The notes under the pieces: model-generated
What the model saw: only the letters and a program-made list of their open reading frames with translations
What the model was told of the DNA's origin: nothing
Databases searched by the model: none
In this document: positions 44,015 to 52,518 of the stretch, piece by piece
Numbering within the stretch: position 1 is the first letter of the stretch
How the letters are laid out: each line of letters starts with the position of its first letter
Assembly: GCF_030649675.1 (NCBI RefSeq)
Contig: NZ_JAUTDR010000010.1
Coordinates: 71,416-135,415 of the forward strand
Source of the DNA: Haliea sp. E1-2-M8
GTDB taxonomy: Bacteria; Pseudomonadota; Gammaproteobacteria; Pseudomonadales; Halieaceae
Direction: 5' to 3'
Length of the DNA: 64,000 bases
Position numbers and translations under genes: made by a program

Positions 44015-45643
44015 CTAACCCGTGCGTTTTTCGAATTCAAGCTCCGGATAGCCCTGGTTGGCAGACTCGTCCATCCTGTCGTAGTAGTTGTTGGCCCCGC
44101 CGAAGTAAATCAGCACGCGCGGCGCTTTATCTTCGAGGTTGGCACCCATCATCCAGGAGTTCACCTTGTCACCCTCGGCCATCAGCGTCTGGTTGTGAAT
44201 CTCCGCGGTGTGTGCCGTCCACTCATCCTCCGCTTCTTGGCGCGGGCTAACCACATCGTAACCTTCGCTTTCCATTTTCTTGATGCAGTTTGTGATCCAG
44301 ATCACATTCTGCTCAATGGATGTCGGCAGGTTGGCGAAGGGCGCTTGTGGCCCGGTGACAATGAACATGTTGGGGAAATCCGCGACGCAAACACCCATGA
44401 TCGACTTCGATTGCTGCTGCCACTTCTCCCGCAGGGTCTGGCCGCTGACTCCGCGAATGGGAAAGGCTTCCAGCGCCCCGGTGTAGGCCTTGAAACCGGT
44501 AGCGAGCACAATGATGTCGAACTCGTAGTGGTTTTCCGTGGTGCGCACGCCGGTCTCGGTGATTTCGACAATGGGCTCGCGGTCCTTGATATCGATCAGG
44601 TGGACGTTGTCGCGGCTGTAGGCTTCCAGATAGCCATGGTCCAGAGGGGGGCGCTTGGCGAACAGCGGGTAATCCTCGAGCTTGGGGACCAGGATCTCTG
44701 CGATGGCGGGGTCCTCGATCCGCTCCTTCATCTTGTCGATGATGAACTGCGAGGCCATCTTGTTCGCCTCGGGGTCAGATAGCAGGTCTTCAAAAGTCTC
44801 GAACACCCAGCGGAAGCTGCCGGTCCATTTCTCCTCGAAGATGCGCTGCCTTTCCTCTGGTGACGTCTCGACGGCCTTGCGACCCTCGGCAGTGTCGAAG
44901 GCCATGCCAAAAATGTGATTGCGGCACTTGGTGACGATCTCGTCGTAGTTCTCCTTGATCTCCTTTTCCCACTCCGGCGTCATCGGCTGCTGCATCGCAG
45001 GCAGGATGAAGTTCGGTGTGCGGTGGAAGACCGTCACGCTCTTGGCAGTCTTGGCCATCACCGGCAGCATCTGTACGGTGGTGGCGCCCGCACCGATAAT
45101 GCCAACGCGCTTGCCGGCGTAGTCGAGGTCTTCCTGGGGCCAGCGCGAGGAATGGAACAGGGGGCCCTTGAACGTATCCATGCCCTTGATCTTCGGAATC
45201 ACCGGCTCCGAGATCATGCCCATCCCACTGATGAAATATTTGCAGGTGAAGGTGTCGCCCGCGGCCGTGGTGATCAGCCAGTGAGCGCTGTCCTGCTGGT
45301 AATCGGCGCTGACAATTTCCGTGTTCAACTGGATGTGCGGCCACATATCGCACTTGTCGGCGACGAAATGAAAGTAGTTGTGGGTCTCTTTCCAGTCGGG
45401 GTAGCGCCGGGTCCAGGACCACTCCTGCAGGAGCTCCCTGGAGAAGGTCAGACAGTAGTAGTAACTTTCGCTGTCCGTCATTGCTCCCGGGTAGCGGTTC
45501 CAGGTCCAGGTGCCACCGATGTCGGCTGCCTTGTCGAACACGCGGATGGACAATCCCGCCTCGCGGAGGTAGTGAATGAGGGCGAGGCCGGCAAAGCCGG
45601 CGCCAATCGCGATGGCATCGTAATCAGTGTGCTGGGTTGTCAT
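44015..45643 (-). CDS. flavin-containing Baeyer-Villiger-type monooxygenase
   Basis: A 542-residue FAD/NADPH enzyme. The FAD site is GAGFAGLALIHYLREAG near the N-terminus, and the NADPH site is GIIGAGATTVQMLP. The Baeyer-Villiger fingerprint FxGxxxHxxxW is met by FKGPLFHSSRW. GFKAYTGALEAFP and WITNCIKKM follow in the usual order. It would insert oxygen next to a ketone carbonyl, turning it into an ester or lactone. No pathway neighbours are seen. ATG 45643 is chosen because it begins the conserved N-terminus; the frame is open 88 codons further up. Confidence 0.9.
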   Translation of the reverse strand: MTTQHTDYDAIAIGAGFAGLALIHYLREAGLSIRVFDKAADIGGTWTWNRYPGAMTDSESYYYCLTFSRELLQEWSWTRRYPDWKETHNYFHFVADKCDMWPHIQLNTEIVSADYQQDSAHWLITTAAGDTFTCKYFISGMGMISEPVIPKIKGMDTFKGPLFHSSRWPQEDLDYAGKRVGIIGAGATTVQMLPVMAKTAKSVTVFHRTPNFILPAMQQPMTPEWEKEIKENYDEIVTKCRNHIFGMAFDTAEGRKAVETSPEERQRIFEEKWTGSFRWVFETFEDLLSDPEANKMASQFIIDKMKERIEDPAIAEILVPKLEDYPLFAKRPPLDHGYLEAYSRDNVHLIDIKDREPIVEITETGVRTTENHYEFDIIVLATGFKAYTGALEAFPIRGVSGQTLREKWQQQSKSIMGVCVADFPNMFIVTGPQAPFANLPTSIEQNVIWITNCIKKMESEGYDVVSPRQEAEDEWTAHTAEIHNQTLMAEGDKVNSWMMGANLEDKAPRVLIYFGGANNYYDRMDESANQGYPELEFEKRTG

Positions 45644-46018
45644 GCTGGTATTCCTCGTCTTATATATGATGGCGCCGGCCAAATATCGCTGATCCGGGCA
45701 GCCAACAGCAACCCGGATGGGCACGATATTATACTTGCTAGGCGCAAACAAGCAAAATATTCGGGCTTGAGGGGCCCGGCTGGAAGGGCGCGCATCCACT
45801 GTTGTCGAGGGCGTAGTGGGCATCCCGGTTGCCTGCGAGCATGCGCTGTCGCCGCAGGAATCTCTGTTGGTAAACGAACACAGGGTTTGAATTACGGACA
45901 CCTGCAAGGTGTGCCAGCGTACCGACGTCCACCGCGTTAACTTTCATTATGTCTTGGGTGCAGTACGCCACGGTGGTCGCTGAGAGCCACCACGTCATTG
46001 AAATCCGGGAGAGAGCTC
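45644..46018. other. divergent intergenic region
   Basis: This is the gap between the monooxygenase and DUF3309 genes. A minus-strand TATAAT at 45728-45733 with TTTGCT 17 bases upstream could be the monooxygenase promoter. No gene and no exact Crp-type palindrome were seen. Confidence 0.35.
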
Positions 46019-46177
46019 ATGAGTGTAGGAACAATTCTGCTGATCGTACTGATATTGCTGTTGATAGGGGTGATTCCCAGTTGGCCCCACAGCCGCCAAT
46101 GGGGCTACGGTCCGAGTGGCGCTATTGGGGTGATCGTACTGGTATTGGTTGTATTGCTGTTGATGGGAAAAATCTGA
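46019..46177 (+). CDS. DUF3309 family small membrane protein
   Basis: A 52-residue protein with two strongly hydrophobic helices (GTILLIVLILLLIGVIP and GAIGVIVLVLVVLLLMG) joined by SWPHSRQWGYGPS, the full DUF3309 pattern. Function unknown. GGGAGAGAG lies before the ATG, and the stop codon overlaps the start of the next gene (ATGA arrangement), so the two are coupled. Confidence 0.85.
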   Translation: MSVGTILLIVLILLLIGVIPSWPHSRQWGYGPSGAIGVIVLVLVVLLLMGKI

Positions 46178-46557
46178 TGAATTACGGAGACGATATGACG
46201 AACTACGGAGAAGACATGATGAATTACGGTGACAGTGCGAGGAACAACGATCCATCCATGGGTTCCGCCAGAAAGCAGTTCGCCGAGGATTTCAAGGCGG
46301 TAGTGGCCGATGCCGAGGCGCTGATAGCGGCGACCGCAAACCAGGGCGACGAAAAGCTGGTTGAGATCCGGGCCCGGGCGGAAGAATCCGTCAAGGCAGC
46401 CAAGGCAACGATCGCGGAAATGCAGTCTGCGATGGTGATGAGGTCGAAGGAGGCAGCGGACGCGGTTGATGTCTATGTCCACGAAAGCCCCTGGCAGTCC
46501 ATAGGTATCGCCGCCGGCGCAGGGGTTATCGTTGGCCTTATGCTGAGTCACCGTTGA
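46177..46557 (+). CDS. YqjD/ElaB family (DUF883) membrane-anchored protein
   Basis: A 126-residue protein. A helical middle (RKQFAEDFKAVVADAEALIAATA, IRARAEESVKAAKATIAEM) leads to a C-terminal membrane anchor (SIGIAAGAGVIVGLMLSHR). This is the DUF883/YqjD family, inner-membrane proteins linked to ribosomes in stationary phase. The first 20 residues consist of three NYG(D/E)-type heptad copies (MNYGDDM, TNYGEDM, MNYGDSA), unusual for the family. It is followed by yqjE- and yqjK-like genes. Confidence 0.85.
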   Translation: MNYGDDMTNYGEDMMNYGDSARNNDPSMGSARKQFAEDFKAVVADAEALIAATANQGDEKLVEIRARAEESVKAAKATIAEMQSAMVMRSKEAADAVDVYVHESPWQSIGIAAGAGVIVGLMLSHR

Positions 46558-46561
46558 ACCC

Positions 46562-46954
46562 ATGGCGGAAGATGTAACGCCGCAGAAAAGGGGCTTGATG
46601 GCTTCGGTGTTTGCGCTGACAGACACTCTGCTGGTTATAGCCCACACCCGCCTTGAGCTGCTTGCCAATGAGCTTGAAGGCGAGAGGGCCGCCTTGCTGT
46701 CATGGCTGGTCCTGACCCAGGTGATGCTGTTTTGCCTGGGGGTCGGAGTGGTGCTGGCATCGATTCTGCTCGTGCTGGCACTGGGCGAGGCCTATCGCCT
46801 GCCAGCGCTGGCGGTGTTGACCGTTGTTTTCATCGGCACGGGGGTTGTCGCCGGCTGGTATGCCTATCGGAGCATCAAAAACAAACCGAAGTTGTTTGCG
46901 GCCAGTTTGGCGGAACTGCAAAGCGACCGTAGCCGGCCAGAGACACCGCTGTGA
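46562..46954 (+). CDS. YqjE-type (phage holin family, DUF1469) membrane protein
   Basis: A 130-residue protein with an amphipathic N-terminal helix and two membrane helices (LVLTQVMLFCLGVGVVLASILLVLAL and LAVLTVVFIGTGVVAGWYAY). It matches the YqjE/DUF1469 family, which is named 'holin family' from sequence likeness only. There is no phage gene nearby. It lies in the yqjD-yqjE-yqjK-like operon and overlaps the next gene by four bases. Confidence 0.85.
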   Translation: MAEDVTPQKRGLMASVFALTDTLLVIAHTRLELLANELEGERAALLSWLVLTQVMLFCLGVGVVLASILLVLALGEAYRLPALAVLTVVFIGTGVVAGWYAYRSIKNKPKLFAASLAELQSDRSRPETPL

Positions 46955-47316
46955 GTGCGAAGCGTGAAAGTATTGCAGCGCGGCGACGGATGCTGATCGG
47001 CGAAATAGCCCGGCAGCGTCAGTCCCTGGGGCAGGAGGTGGCCTCGTGGGCTGCGCCTCTGGCGGTGGTTGACCAGGGCCTGAACGTGTTGCGCTATGTC
47101 AAGCGCCACCCAATAATGGCGACTGTAGCGGTTTCGCTGCTGCTCAAGTTGCGCCGTGGTGGGCGAACTACCACATGGCTTAGCCGCGGTCTGATCGCCT
47201 GGCGGTTGATCGACAGGTTTAATGGCCTGGGGAGAGGCGATGGGGGGCGCGCAGCCCATCGACGCGGTGATGAGGCAAAAGAACCCGGGTTGCTGCGCCA
47301 GCAGCCCGTGGCCTGA
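46951..47316 (+). CDS. YqjK-like protein
   Basis: A 121-residue basic protein with RRRMLIGEIARQRQSLGQEV at the N-terminus and a hydrophobic centre (HPIMATVAVSLLLKLRR). Its place after yqjD- and yqjE-like genes and the charge pattern suggest YqjK. The GTG start overlaps the preceding stop, which indicates coupling. The C-terminal GRGDGGRAAHRRGDEAKEPG is low complexity. Function unknown. Confidence 0.65.
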   Translation: MSAKRESIAARRRMLIGEIARQRQSLGQEVASWAAPLAVVDQGLNVLRYVKRHPIMATVAVSLLLKLRRGGRTTTWLSRGLIAWRLIDRFNGLGRGDGGRAAHRRGDEAKEPGLLRQQPVA

Positions 47317-47322
47317 ATTGCT

Positions 47323-47787
47323 TTACCTTTGCTGGTCGGCCCGCATCAGGGCCGCATCGCGGTCAGCGGTCAGCCGCGCTTTTTCGGCGGCAAACTGTGC
47401 ATCCGCCTCGCTCTTGCAGGCCTTCTTTTCGAGATCCTCCAGGGCATCGCACTTCTCGGTTTCGATATCGTAGCGGCCTTCAGCTTCGGCCTTCGCGATC
47501 TCGAATTCAGCCCGCACTTTTTCGCTCATTGCCCCGGACTCGGCTGCAGCGAGATCCTCACGGCTGTCCTTGCTGCTGCTACTGTAGCTGTCCCTCGCCG
47601 AAGCCATATCCCTCTCCGAATCCTCATGGTTTTCCCGCGCATCCTCCTTGGCTTCCCGGACCTCCTCAAACGCATCCGAACGGGCCTCCGCCACATCTCC
47701 GGCCGTACTCGACGCGTCTTGATCACACCCTGTAATGGCGAGGCCGAGGCTTGCCGCAGCGAGCAGGGATAATAGCTGCTGATTCAT
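47323..47787 (-). CDS. coiled-coil lipoprotein
   Basis: A 154-residue lipoprotein with lipobox ITGC after a 19-residue leader. The mature part is highly charged, rich in Ala, Glu, Asp and Arg (VAEARSDAFEEVREAKEDAREN onward), and probably a long coiled coil. Two Cys residues lie near the C-terminal part (EKCDALEDLEKKACKSE). Function unknown. A degenerate Crp-type half-match lies at 47873-47888, too weak to list as a site. Confidence 0.75.
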   Translation of the reverse strand: MNQQLLSLLAAASLGLAITGCDQDASSTAGDVAEARSDAFEEVREAKEDARENHEDSERDMASARDSYSSSSKDSREDLAAAESGAMSEKVRAEFEIAKAEAEGRYDIETEKCDALEDLEKKACKSEADAQFAAEKARLTADRDAALMRADQQR

Positions 47788-47921
47788 TGCACGTACTCCT
47801 GAGCGAATGGGAATAACTTGCCGAGGCTTGCACCCGGAATCACCGATGGTGGACCGCGGGCAATCCTGCGTCTGTATGGTGTCGCACTGAGTGTTTCGCT
47901 GGCCGGTGGTATGCCCTCGGG

Positions 47922-48641
47922 TCAAGGTAGCAGGCGTGCATATCCGTCCATTACCATGCCATAGCAGTCGCAGGACTCGGCTTCCAGGGCCTTGCGGTCA
48001 AGGATCGAAATGTGGCCTCGGGTGTAGTGAATGATGTTTGCCCGCTGCAGGTGACCCGCAGCGATAGTGACACCGCCTCGCTGCACGCCCAGCATGTCGG
48101 CGAGAACCTGGTGGGTCAGATGAAAGTGGTCGCTGTGGGCCCGGTCGTGGACTGTCAGCAGCGCGCGTGCCAGCCGCGCAGCAACATCGTGGAAGCGAAA
48201 ACAGGTAGCGGTTTGGGTCAGTTGCAGAATCATTACATACAGGTAGTGCTTGAGGTAGCGCGCCGCGACGGGGCTATGCTTCAGAATCTCCAGTAGCTCC
48301 CGGGGTGGCATTTGCAGCGCCGTTCCTGAGGCCTGTACCACGCTGCGCTCGGGTGCCACATCGACCCCGAGCAGAACGGTCACGCCGAGCATTCCTTCGT
48401 TACCTATCTGCTCGGTTTCAATGGACTGATGACCGTTCAGCACTTTCACCATGCTGATCACCCCGGACATTGGAAAGTACACATGCTGGAACGGCGTTTC
48501 CGATTCACACAATACATGGCCCACCTGCAACTCGACCTGCTCGCAATGGGCCATGAAATGGGCGTGTTCCAGTGGTGGCAATTTCTCGATCAGCCGGTTG
48601 GCAATGGGCGCCGTTGTTGGCAGCGGGCTTGAAGTTTGCAT
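47922..48641 (-). CDS. Crp/Fnr family transcriptional regulator
   Basis: A 239-residue regulator built like the one at 38261. The barrel has VLCESETPFQHVYFPMSGVISMV and IGNEGMLGVTVLLGVD. The helix-turn-helix is THQVLADMLGVQRGGVTIAAGHLQRAN. The two proteins share the G-V-T-x-A-A-G pattern in the recognition helix, so they may bind related sites. This one keeps the Arg but has Gly where the other has the Glu. An exact TGTGC-N6-GCACA palindrome lies 192 bases upstream. Confidence 0.9.
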   Translation of the reverse strand: MQTSSPLPTTAPIANRLIEKLPPLEHAHFMAHCEQVELQVGHVLCESETPFQHVYFPMSGVISMVKVLNGHQSIETEQIGNEGMLGVTVLLGVDVAPERSVVQASGTALQMPPRELLEILKHSPVAARYLKHYLYVMILQLTQTATCFRFHDVAARLARALLTVHDRAHSDHFHLTHQVLADMLGVQRGGVTIAAGHLQRANIIHYTRGHISILDRKALEAESCDCYGMVMDGYARLLP

Positions 48642-49008
48642 TATCACCTCGTGCGTCCTGAACTCGAGTCGGGATGGCCTGGTGCGTCGTGGAGGGTGTG
48701 CATAACCCGGCGCAACCCAAGTATCGTTCGACTGAGCGCGAGTATCTGTTCGTTTACACACAAATGCCTGCTTCATTCACGCGATTCTCCCAGCGGCCTG
48801 CGAGCGGACAGCGGCGTCGCAACGACCGGCCAATGTGCTCGAGCGCACAGACGCGTGCGCACCTCGGGGGTCATGCTGGATGAGGTCGACTGCGAGAGGG
48901 GCTCGGTACATTGGTGCCGGGCAGTGGCGTTTATGTCCTTCGAATTGTCGCCCAGGTCAGAAATTCATCGGCCACCCGGTAGTGGTGGCGACAACGAGGC
49001 AGGACAAC
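48642..49008. other. divergent intergenic region holding a Crp-type site
   Basis: This is the gap between the Crp/Fnr gene and the DUF4398 lipoprotein gene. Beyond the palindrome at 48834 no gene or other structure was recognised. Short frames here have no family likeness. Confidence 0.45.
48834..48849. promoter_or_regulatory. Crp/Fnr-type operator candidate, exact copy
   Basis: Exact TGTGC-TCGAGC-GCACA with flanks CAA and GAC, nearly the same flanks as the site at 5489. It lies between a Crp/Fnr gene and the DUF4398 lipoprotein gene, so it may serve autoregulation or the outward gene. Confidence 0.6.
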
Positions 49009-49428
49009 ATGAGCAAGAAGCTAACATTCGGATTGTACAACTTTAAGGTACCCAGGTTCGTCTCCTTGCGGTTTGCAGCCGTCCTCGCAGGGGTGCTCGT
49101 TCTCGCAGCCTGCGCTTCCGCACCGCAGGCTCCCAACCGGTCCCTGCAGGCCGCTGAGCAGGCGATTGCCACAGCTGAGCAGGCGCGGGTCGCGGATTAT
49201 GCCTCCCTGGAATTGAGTCAGGCTCGCGAGAAGCTCGCCGCTGCCCGCCGCGCGGTGCACCAGGAGGAGATGATTGTGGCGGAACGGTTGGCGGACGAGG
49301 CGCTGGTAGAAGCCCAGCTGGCCACCGCCAAGGCCAGCGAAATCAAGGCCAAAAAGATCAATGACGATATGCAGGAAAGCACCAGGACTCTGATCCTTGA
49401 AATGCGCCGCGACACAGGAATTCGCTAA
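49009..49428 (+). CDS. DUF4398 domain lipoprotein
   Basis: A 139-residue lipoprotein with an unusually long basic leader before the lipobox LAAC near residue 35. The mature part is a DUF4398 helical domain (LQAAEQAIATAEQARVADYASLELSQAREKLAAARRA). Such proteins sit in the periplasm facing peptidoglycan. Its stop overlaps the start of the OmpA-type gene by one base, so the two are probably coupled and act together. Confidence 0.82.
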   Translation: MSKKLTFGLYNFKVPRFVSLRFAAVLAGVLVLAACASAPQAPNRSLQAAEQAIATAEQARVADYASLELSQAREKLAAARRAVHQEEMIVAERLADEALVEAQLATAKASEIKAKKINDDMQESTRTLILEMRRDTGIR

Positions 49429-50336
49429 TGAACATTCTCAAGCAACATCTGAAACTGCCGCTGGCCGTGGCCCTGGCTTCCCTGGTGCTGGCAGGCTGTA
49501 CCTCAGTATCTGCACCGGAAGGCTCCGCTGAAGTGCGCAGCAAACTGACCCGGCTCCAGGCCAACCAGGAACTGGCCAGTCGCGCGCCGGTGTCGATCAA
49601 GGAGGCCGAACAGGCAGTGCGTGCCGCGGAAGTGCCTGAGGAAGACGAAGACCTCGCCGAGCACCGGGTGTTCATGGCGGACAGGAAGGTCGATATTGCT
49701 GCCGCCCAGGCCCACGCCCGTCTCTACGAGGACCAGCGTGTGGAGCTGAGCAAGGCAAGTGAACAGGCGCGCCTGGACGCTCGCACCCGGGAAGCGGACA
49801 GGGCACGCATGGACGCCGGTGTCGCCCGCAGTGACGCCGAACAAGCCCGGGCGGAAGCCCGCCGTGCCCGGGATGAAGCCGCTCTCGCCAATCTGGAAGC
49901 CGGCGTTGCCCGCGAGGACGCCGAAGCCGCGCGCCTGAAGCAGGCGGAACTCAATCGTCAGCTTGAGGAACTCAACGCGAAGGAAACTGCGCGCGGCATT
50001 GTTATCACGCTGGGCGATGTACTGTTCGCCACGGGTCGGGCCGAGCTCACCGGCAGTGCGCCAGAAGGCTTGCGCAAGCTCGCCGCCTTCCTTGGTGAGT
50101 ATCCGGATCGCAGTATTGCCATTGAAGGGCACACCGATAGCGTCGGCACCGACGAGTTCAATATGGGCCTGTCCCAGCGCCGCGCGGATGCTGTGCAGAC
50201 CTTTCTCGTCAACCAGGGTGTCGCCGCCAGTCGCATGCGCGCGGTGGGCAAGGGTGAAGGTTCGCCCATCGCGAGCAATGACACAAACACCGGCCGCCAG
50301 CAGAATCGCCGGGTTGAGGTGATTATCGAGAAATAG
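49428..50336 (+). CDS. DUF4398-OmpA family lipoprotein
   Basis: A 302-residue lipoprotein with lipobox LAGC at residues 21-24. A DUF4398-type helical region and a long Arg/Glu/Ala coiled coil (residues 90-190) follow. The C-terminal OmpA-like domain has LFATGRAELTG, IEGHTDSVGTDEFNMGLSQRRADAV and NRRVEVIIE, which bind peptidoglycan diaminopimelate. It probably tethers the outer membrane to the wall. It forms one unit with the preceding lipoprotein, and a strong terminator follows. Confidence 0.9.
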   Translation: MNILKQHLKLPLAVALASLVLAGCTSVSAPEGSAEVRSKLTRLQANQELASRAPVSIKEAEQAVRAAEVPEEDEDLAEHRVFMADRKVDIAAAQAHARLYEDQRVELSKASEQARLDARTREADRARMDAGVARSDAEQARAEARRARDEAALANLEAGVAREDAEAARLKQAELNRQLEELNAKETARGIVITLGDVLFATGRAELTGSAPEGLRKLAAFLGEYPDRSIAIEGHTDSVGTDEFNMGLSQRRADAVQTFLVNQGVAASRMRAVGKGEGSPIASNDTNTGRQQNRRVEVIIEK

Positions 50337-50365
50337 CAGCAAGCATTACCGAGGCACTTTTTGAG

Positions 50366-50410
50366 GCCTGGCCAGCGGACCGGAAAGACGGTCCATTGGC
50401 CAGGCTTTTT
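50366..50410 (+). terminator. rho-independent terminator after OmpA-type gene
   Basis: A 9-bp outer stem (GCCTGGCCA with TGGCCAGGC) and an inner GGACCG/GACGGTCC pairing are followed directly by TTTTT. This ends the DUF4398-OmpA operon. Confidence 0.85.
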
Positions 50411-50470
50411 ATTGTCTGGCAGCGAAGGGTCGGGTACCGTCACGGCTGCATTGGACCTGAGGCCCGATCC

Positions 50471-50929
50471 TTGAACATACTCTCCCACAGCGACTGGATG
50501 CAGCGCGCGTTGACCCTGGCAGACCGTGCGGCCGCCGAGGGCGAAGTGCCGGTGGGCGCAGTGGTGGTGCGCGCTGGCGAGCTCTTGGGTGAGGGTTGGA
50601 ACTCCGTTATCGGCAGCCAGGACCCCACCGCCCATGCGGAGATTGCTGCACTGCGGGATGCCGCCCGCCGGGAGGGCAACTATCGCCTGCCCGGCGCGAC
50701 CCTGTATGTCACCCTGGAGCCCTGCAGCATGTGTGCCGGTGCGCTGGTACACGCCCGCATTGAACTGCTGGTGTTTGCGGCCCGTGAGCCCAGGGCGGGG
50801 GTGGTGTGCAGCCAGTGCGCCCTGCTGGAGTCGCCCTGGTACAACCACCGGGTGCAGTGGCTGGAGGGGGTGTTGGCAGATGAATCCAGCGCCCGGCTGC
50901 AGAGGTTTTTCCGGGCCCGCCGCTTATAG
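50471..50929 (+). CDS. tadA: tRNA adenosine(34) deaminase
   Basis: A 152-residue zinc deaminase that converts A34 of tRNA-Arg(ACG) to inosine. Zinc and catalytic residues are in HAEIAAL and PCSMCAGAL, and VPVGAVVV and the C-terminal helix are normal. The family N-terminus needs a few residues before WMQRALTLADRA, so TTG 50471 is preferred; ATG 50498 would clip it. The 3' end overlaps the end of mltF by six bases. Confidence 0.92.
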   Translation: MNILSHSDWMQRALTLADRAAAEGEVPVGAVVVRAGELLGEGWNSVIGSQDPTAHAEIAALRDAARREGNYRLPGATLYVTLEPCSMCAGALVHARIELLVFAAREPRAGVVCSQCALLESPWYNHRVQWLEGVLADESSARLQRFFRARRL

Positions 50930-52351
50930 CGCGAGGAAGCGCTTCTCCCGCAGGGGCAGCGGCAGGAAGTCGTCCGGATGCAGGGGCCGTTCCGGCTGGA
51001 TGGCGGGCATGTCCTGCCACTGCAGGATGCTGTAGTAGTGGCGGATATTCTGCACAAAGTGCATGGCCTCGCCGCCGCGGGCATAGCCATAGCGGGTGGT
51101 TCGATAGTGCTCGCGTTTCTGCAGCAGCGGCAGGTGTGTCATCACATCGCTCCACAGGTGCGGGTCGCCACCCATCCGTTCAGTCAGCACCCGGGCATCT
51201 TCCAGGTGCGCCAGGCCGATATTGTAGGCAGCGAGCGCCATCCAGGTGCGGTCGGGTTCGTAGATATCTCGTGGCAGTCGCCGCCGCATGTCCTTGAAGT
51301 AGCGGGCACCGCCGCGCAGGCTCTGCACCGGGTCGAGACGATCCTCGACCCCCATCTCTTGCGCCGTCGGGTTGGTCAGCATCATCATGCCGCGGACTCC
51401 GGTCGGTGACGTTGCCTCCGGTTCCCAGTGGGACTCCTGGTAGGAGATTGCTGCCAGCAGGTGCCAGTCGAGTTGGTATTCGTCGGCGACCTGACGGATC
51501 AGTTCGCGGTAAGCAGGCAATTTGCCGCGAATATTGCGGGCGAAGGTATGCGAGCCGATGCGGGACAGCACCGTGGTATGGCCGAAGTGCTGTTCCCGCA
51601 GCTGCTCCAGGCTGCCGTCGCCCTGCAGCCGGGCGAAGAACTGGTTGACGCGCTGTTGCAGGCTGCGGTACTCGGGGCCCGGCGGCAGGTACCAGACCAT
51701 CTCCTGCTCCGGGCCCAGGTCGAAGGCGACCTCCAGCATCGGGTACAGGCTCTGTTGCATGCGAAATTCATTGGAGTCGATTACCGCCAGCTCCGCGCTG
51801 CCGTTGTCTACCAGCTCGAGTAGCTCCATGGTGTCGGCGCCTTCGACGACCTCCCAGCGCAGTTCCGGCCAGTCCTCTTCCGCCATGACTTCAAGCGCCT
51901 GTTCGTGGCTGCTCCCGGCCAGTACCACCAGCCTCAGGTCGCCGAGGTCATCGAGACCGTCCGGGCGGCGGTTCCCGGTCCGGTAGATAACCCGGGGTAT
52001 CATGCTGGCATAGCCGATGGAATGGCTGAAGCGCTGGCTGCGGTCGTCGGTGAGGCTGAGGCCCGCTGCCGCCAGGTCGACTTCCTCCCGCTGCAGCCGG
52101 CGGAAAATGCCGTCCAGGGAGTACGCGGTCTGCATGCGCAGGTCGACGCCCAGGTCCTCCGCCAGCAACTGAGCCAGGTCGTGCTCAAAGCCCGCAGCGC
52201 CTTCCTTGTCGAGGTAGTAGGTGGTGGGACTGTTGCGACTGACCACGGCGATTTCGCCATCGGCCAGCACCTGTTGCAGCCGATCGGACGGGGAACAGGC
52301 GCTCAGGGTTGCCAGCACCAGCATGCTGACCAGGCATCGAATGGTAATCAT
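50924..52351 (-). CDS. mltF: membrane-bound lytic murein transglycosylase F
   Basis: A 475-residue outer-membrane lipoprotein that cleaves peptidoglycan glycan strands. The leader ends in lipobox LSAC. Residues 30-260 form a solute-binding-protein-type regulatory domain (AVVSRNSPTTYYL, AAGLSLTDDRSQRF). The C-terminal lysozyme-like domain has the catalytic Glu in SYQESHW, then GVRGMMMLT and AAYNIGLAHLEDA. The domain order and length are those of MltF. It is encoded convergently with tadA. Confidence 0.93.
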   Translation of the reverse strand: MITIRCLVSMLVLATLSACSPSDRLQQVLADGEIAVVSRNSPTTYYLDKEGAAGFEHDLAQLLAEDLGVDLRMQTAYSLDGIFRRLQREEVDLAAAGLSLTDDRSQRFSHSIGYASMIPRVIYRTGNRRPDGLDDLGDLRLVVLAGSSHEQALEVMAEEDWPELRWEVVEGADTMELLELVDNGSAELAVIDSNEFRMQQSLYPMLEVAFDLGPEQEMVWYLPPGPEYRSLQQRVNQFFARLQGDGSLEQLREQHFGHTTVLSRIGSHTFARNIRGKLPAYRELIRQVADEYQLDWHLLAAISYQESHWEPEATSPTGVRGMMMLTNPTAQEMGVEDRLDPVQSLRGGARYFKDMRRRLPRDIYEPDRTWMALAAYNIGLAHLEDARVLTERMGGDPHLWSDVMTHLPLLQKREHYRTTRYGYARGGEAMHFVQNIRHYYSILQWQDMPAIQPERPLHPDDFLPLPLREKRFLAL

Positions 52352-52518
52352 GAATTCATTCTAGCGCAGTCCGGAGCGCACAGCCCGGTAAGCTCTACAA
52401 CAAGTGGACAATAGGGAGCGACAGCGTCGGTTGTACTCCTCTATCACTCATTCAGGGTATTTGCCCCCGACGAACTGCGGTTAGGCTATTCTACTTGCAA
52501 ATAACAGGAGTACTGCCC

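Noticed and set aside
44915-45940. 341-codon plus-strand frame opposite the monooxygenase
   Set aside because: Antisense of conserved FAD and NADPH motifs; no family likeness.
46562-46954. Prophage signal from a 'phage holin family' protein
   Set aside because: It is the YqjE family in a yqjD-yqjE-yqjK-like operon; no phage gene lies nearby.
47873-47888. Sixth Crp-type site before the coiled-coil lipoprotein at 47323
   Set aside because: TGTAT-N6-GCACT differs at three of ten bases from the palindrome, too weak without more sites.
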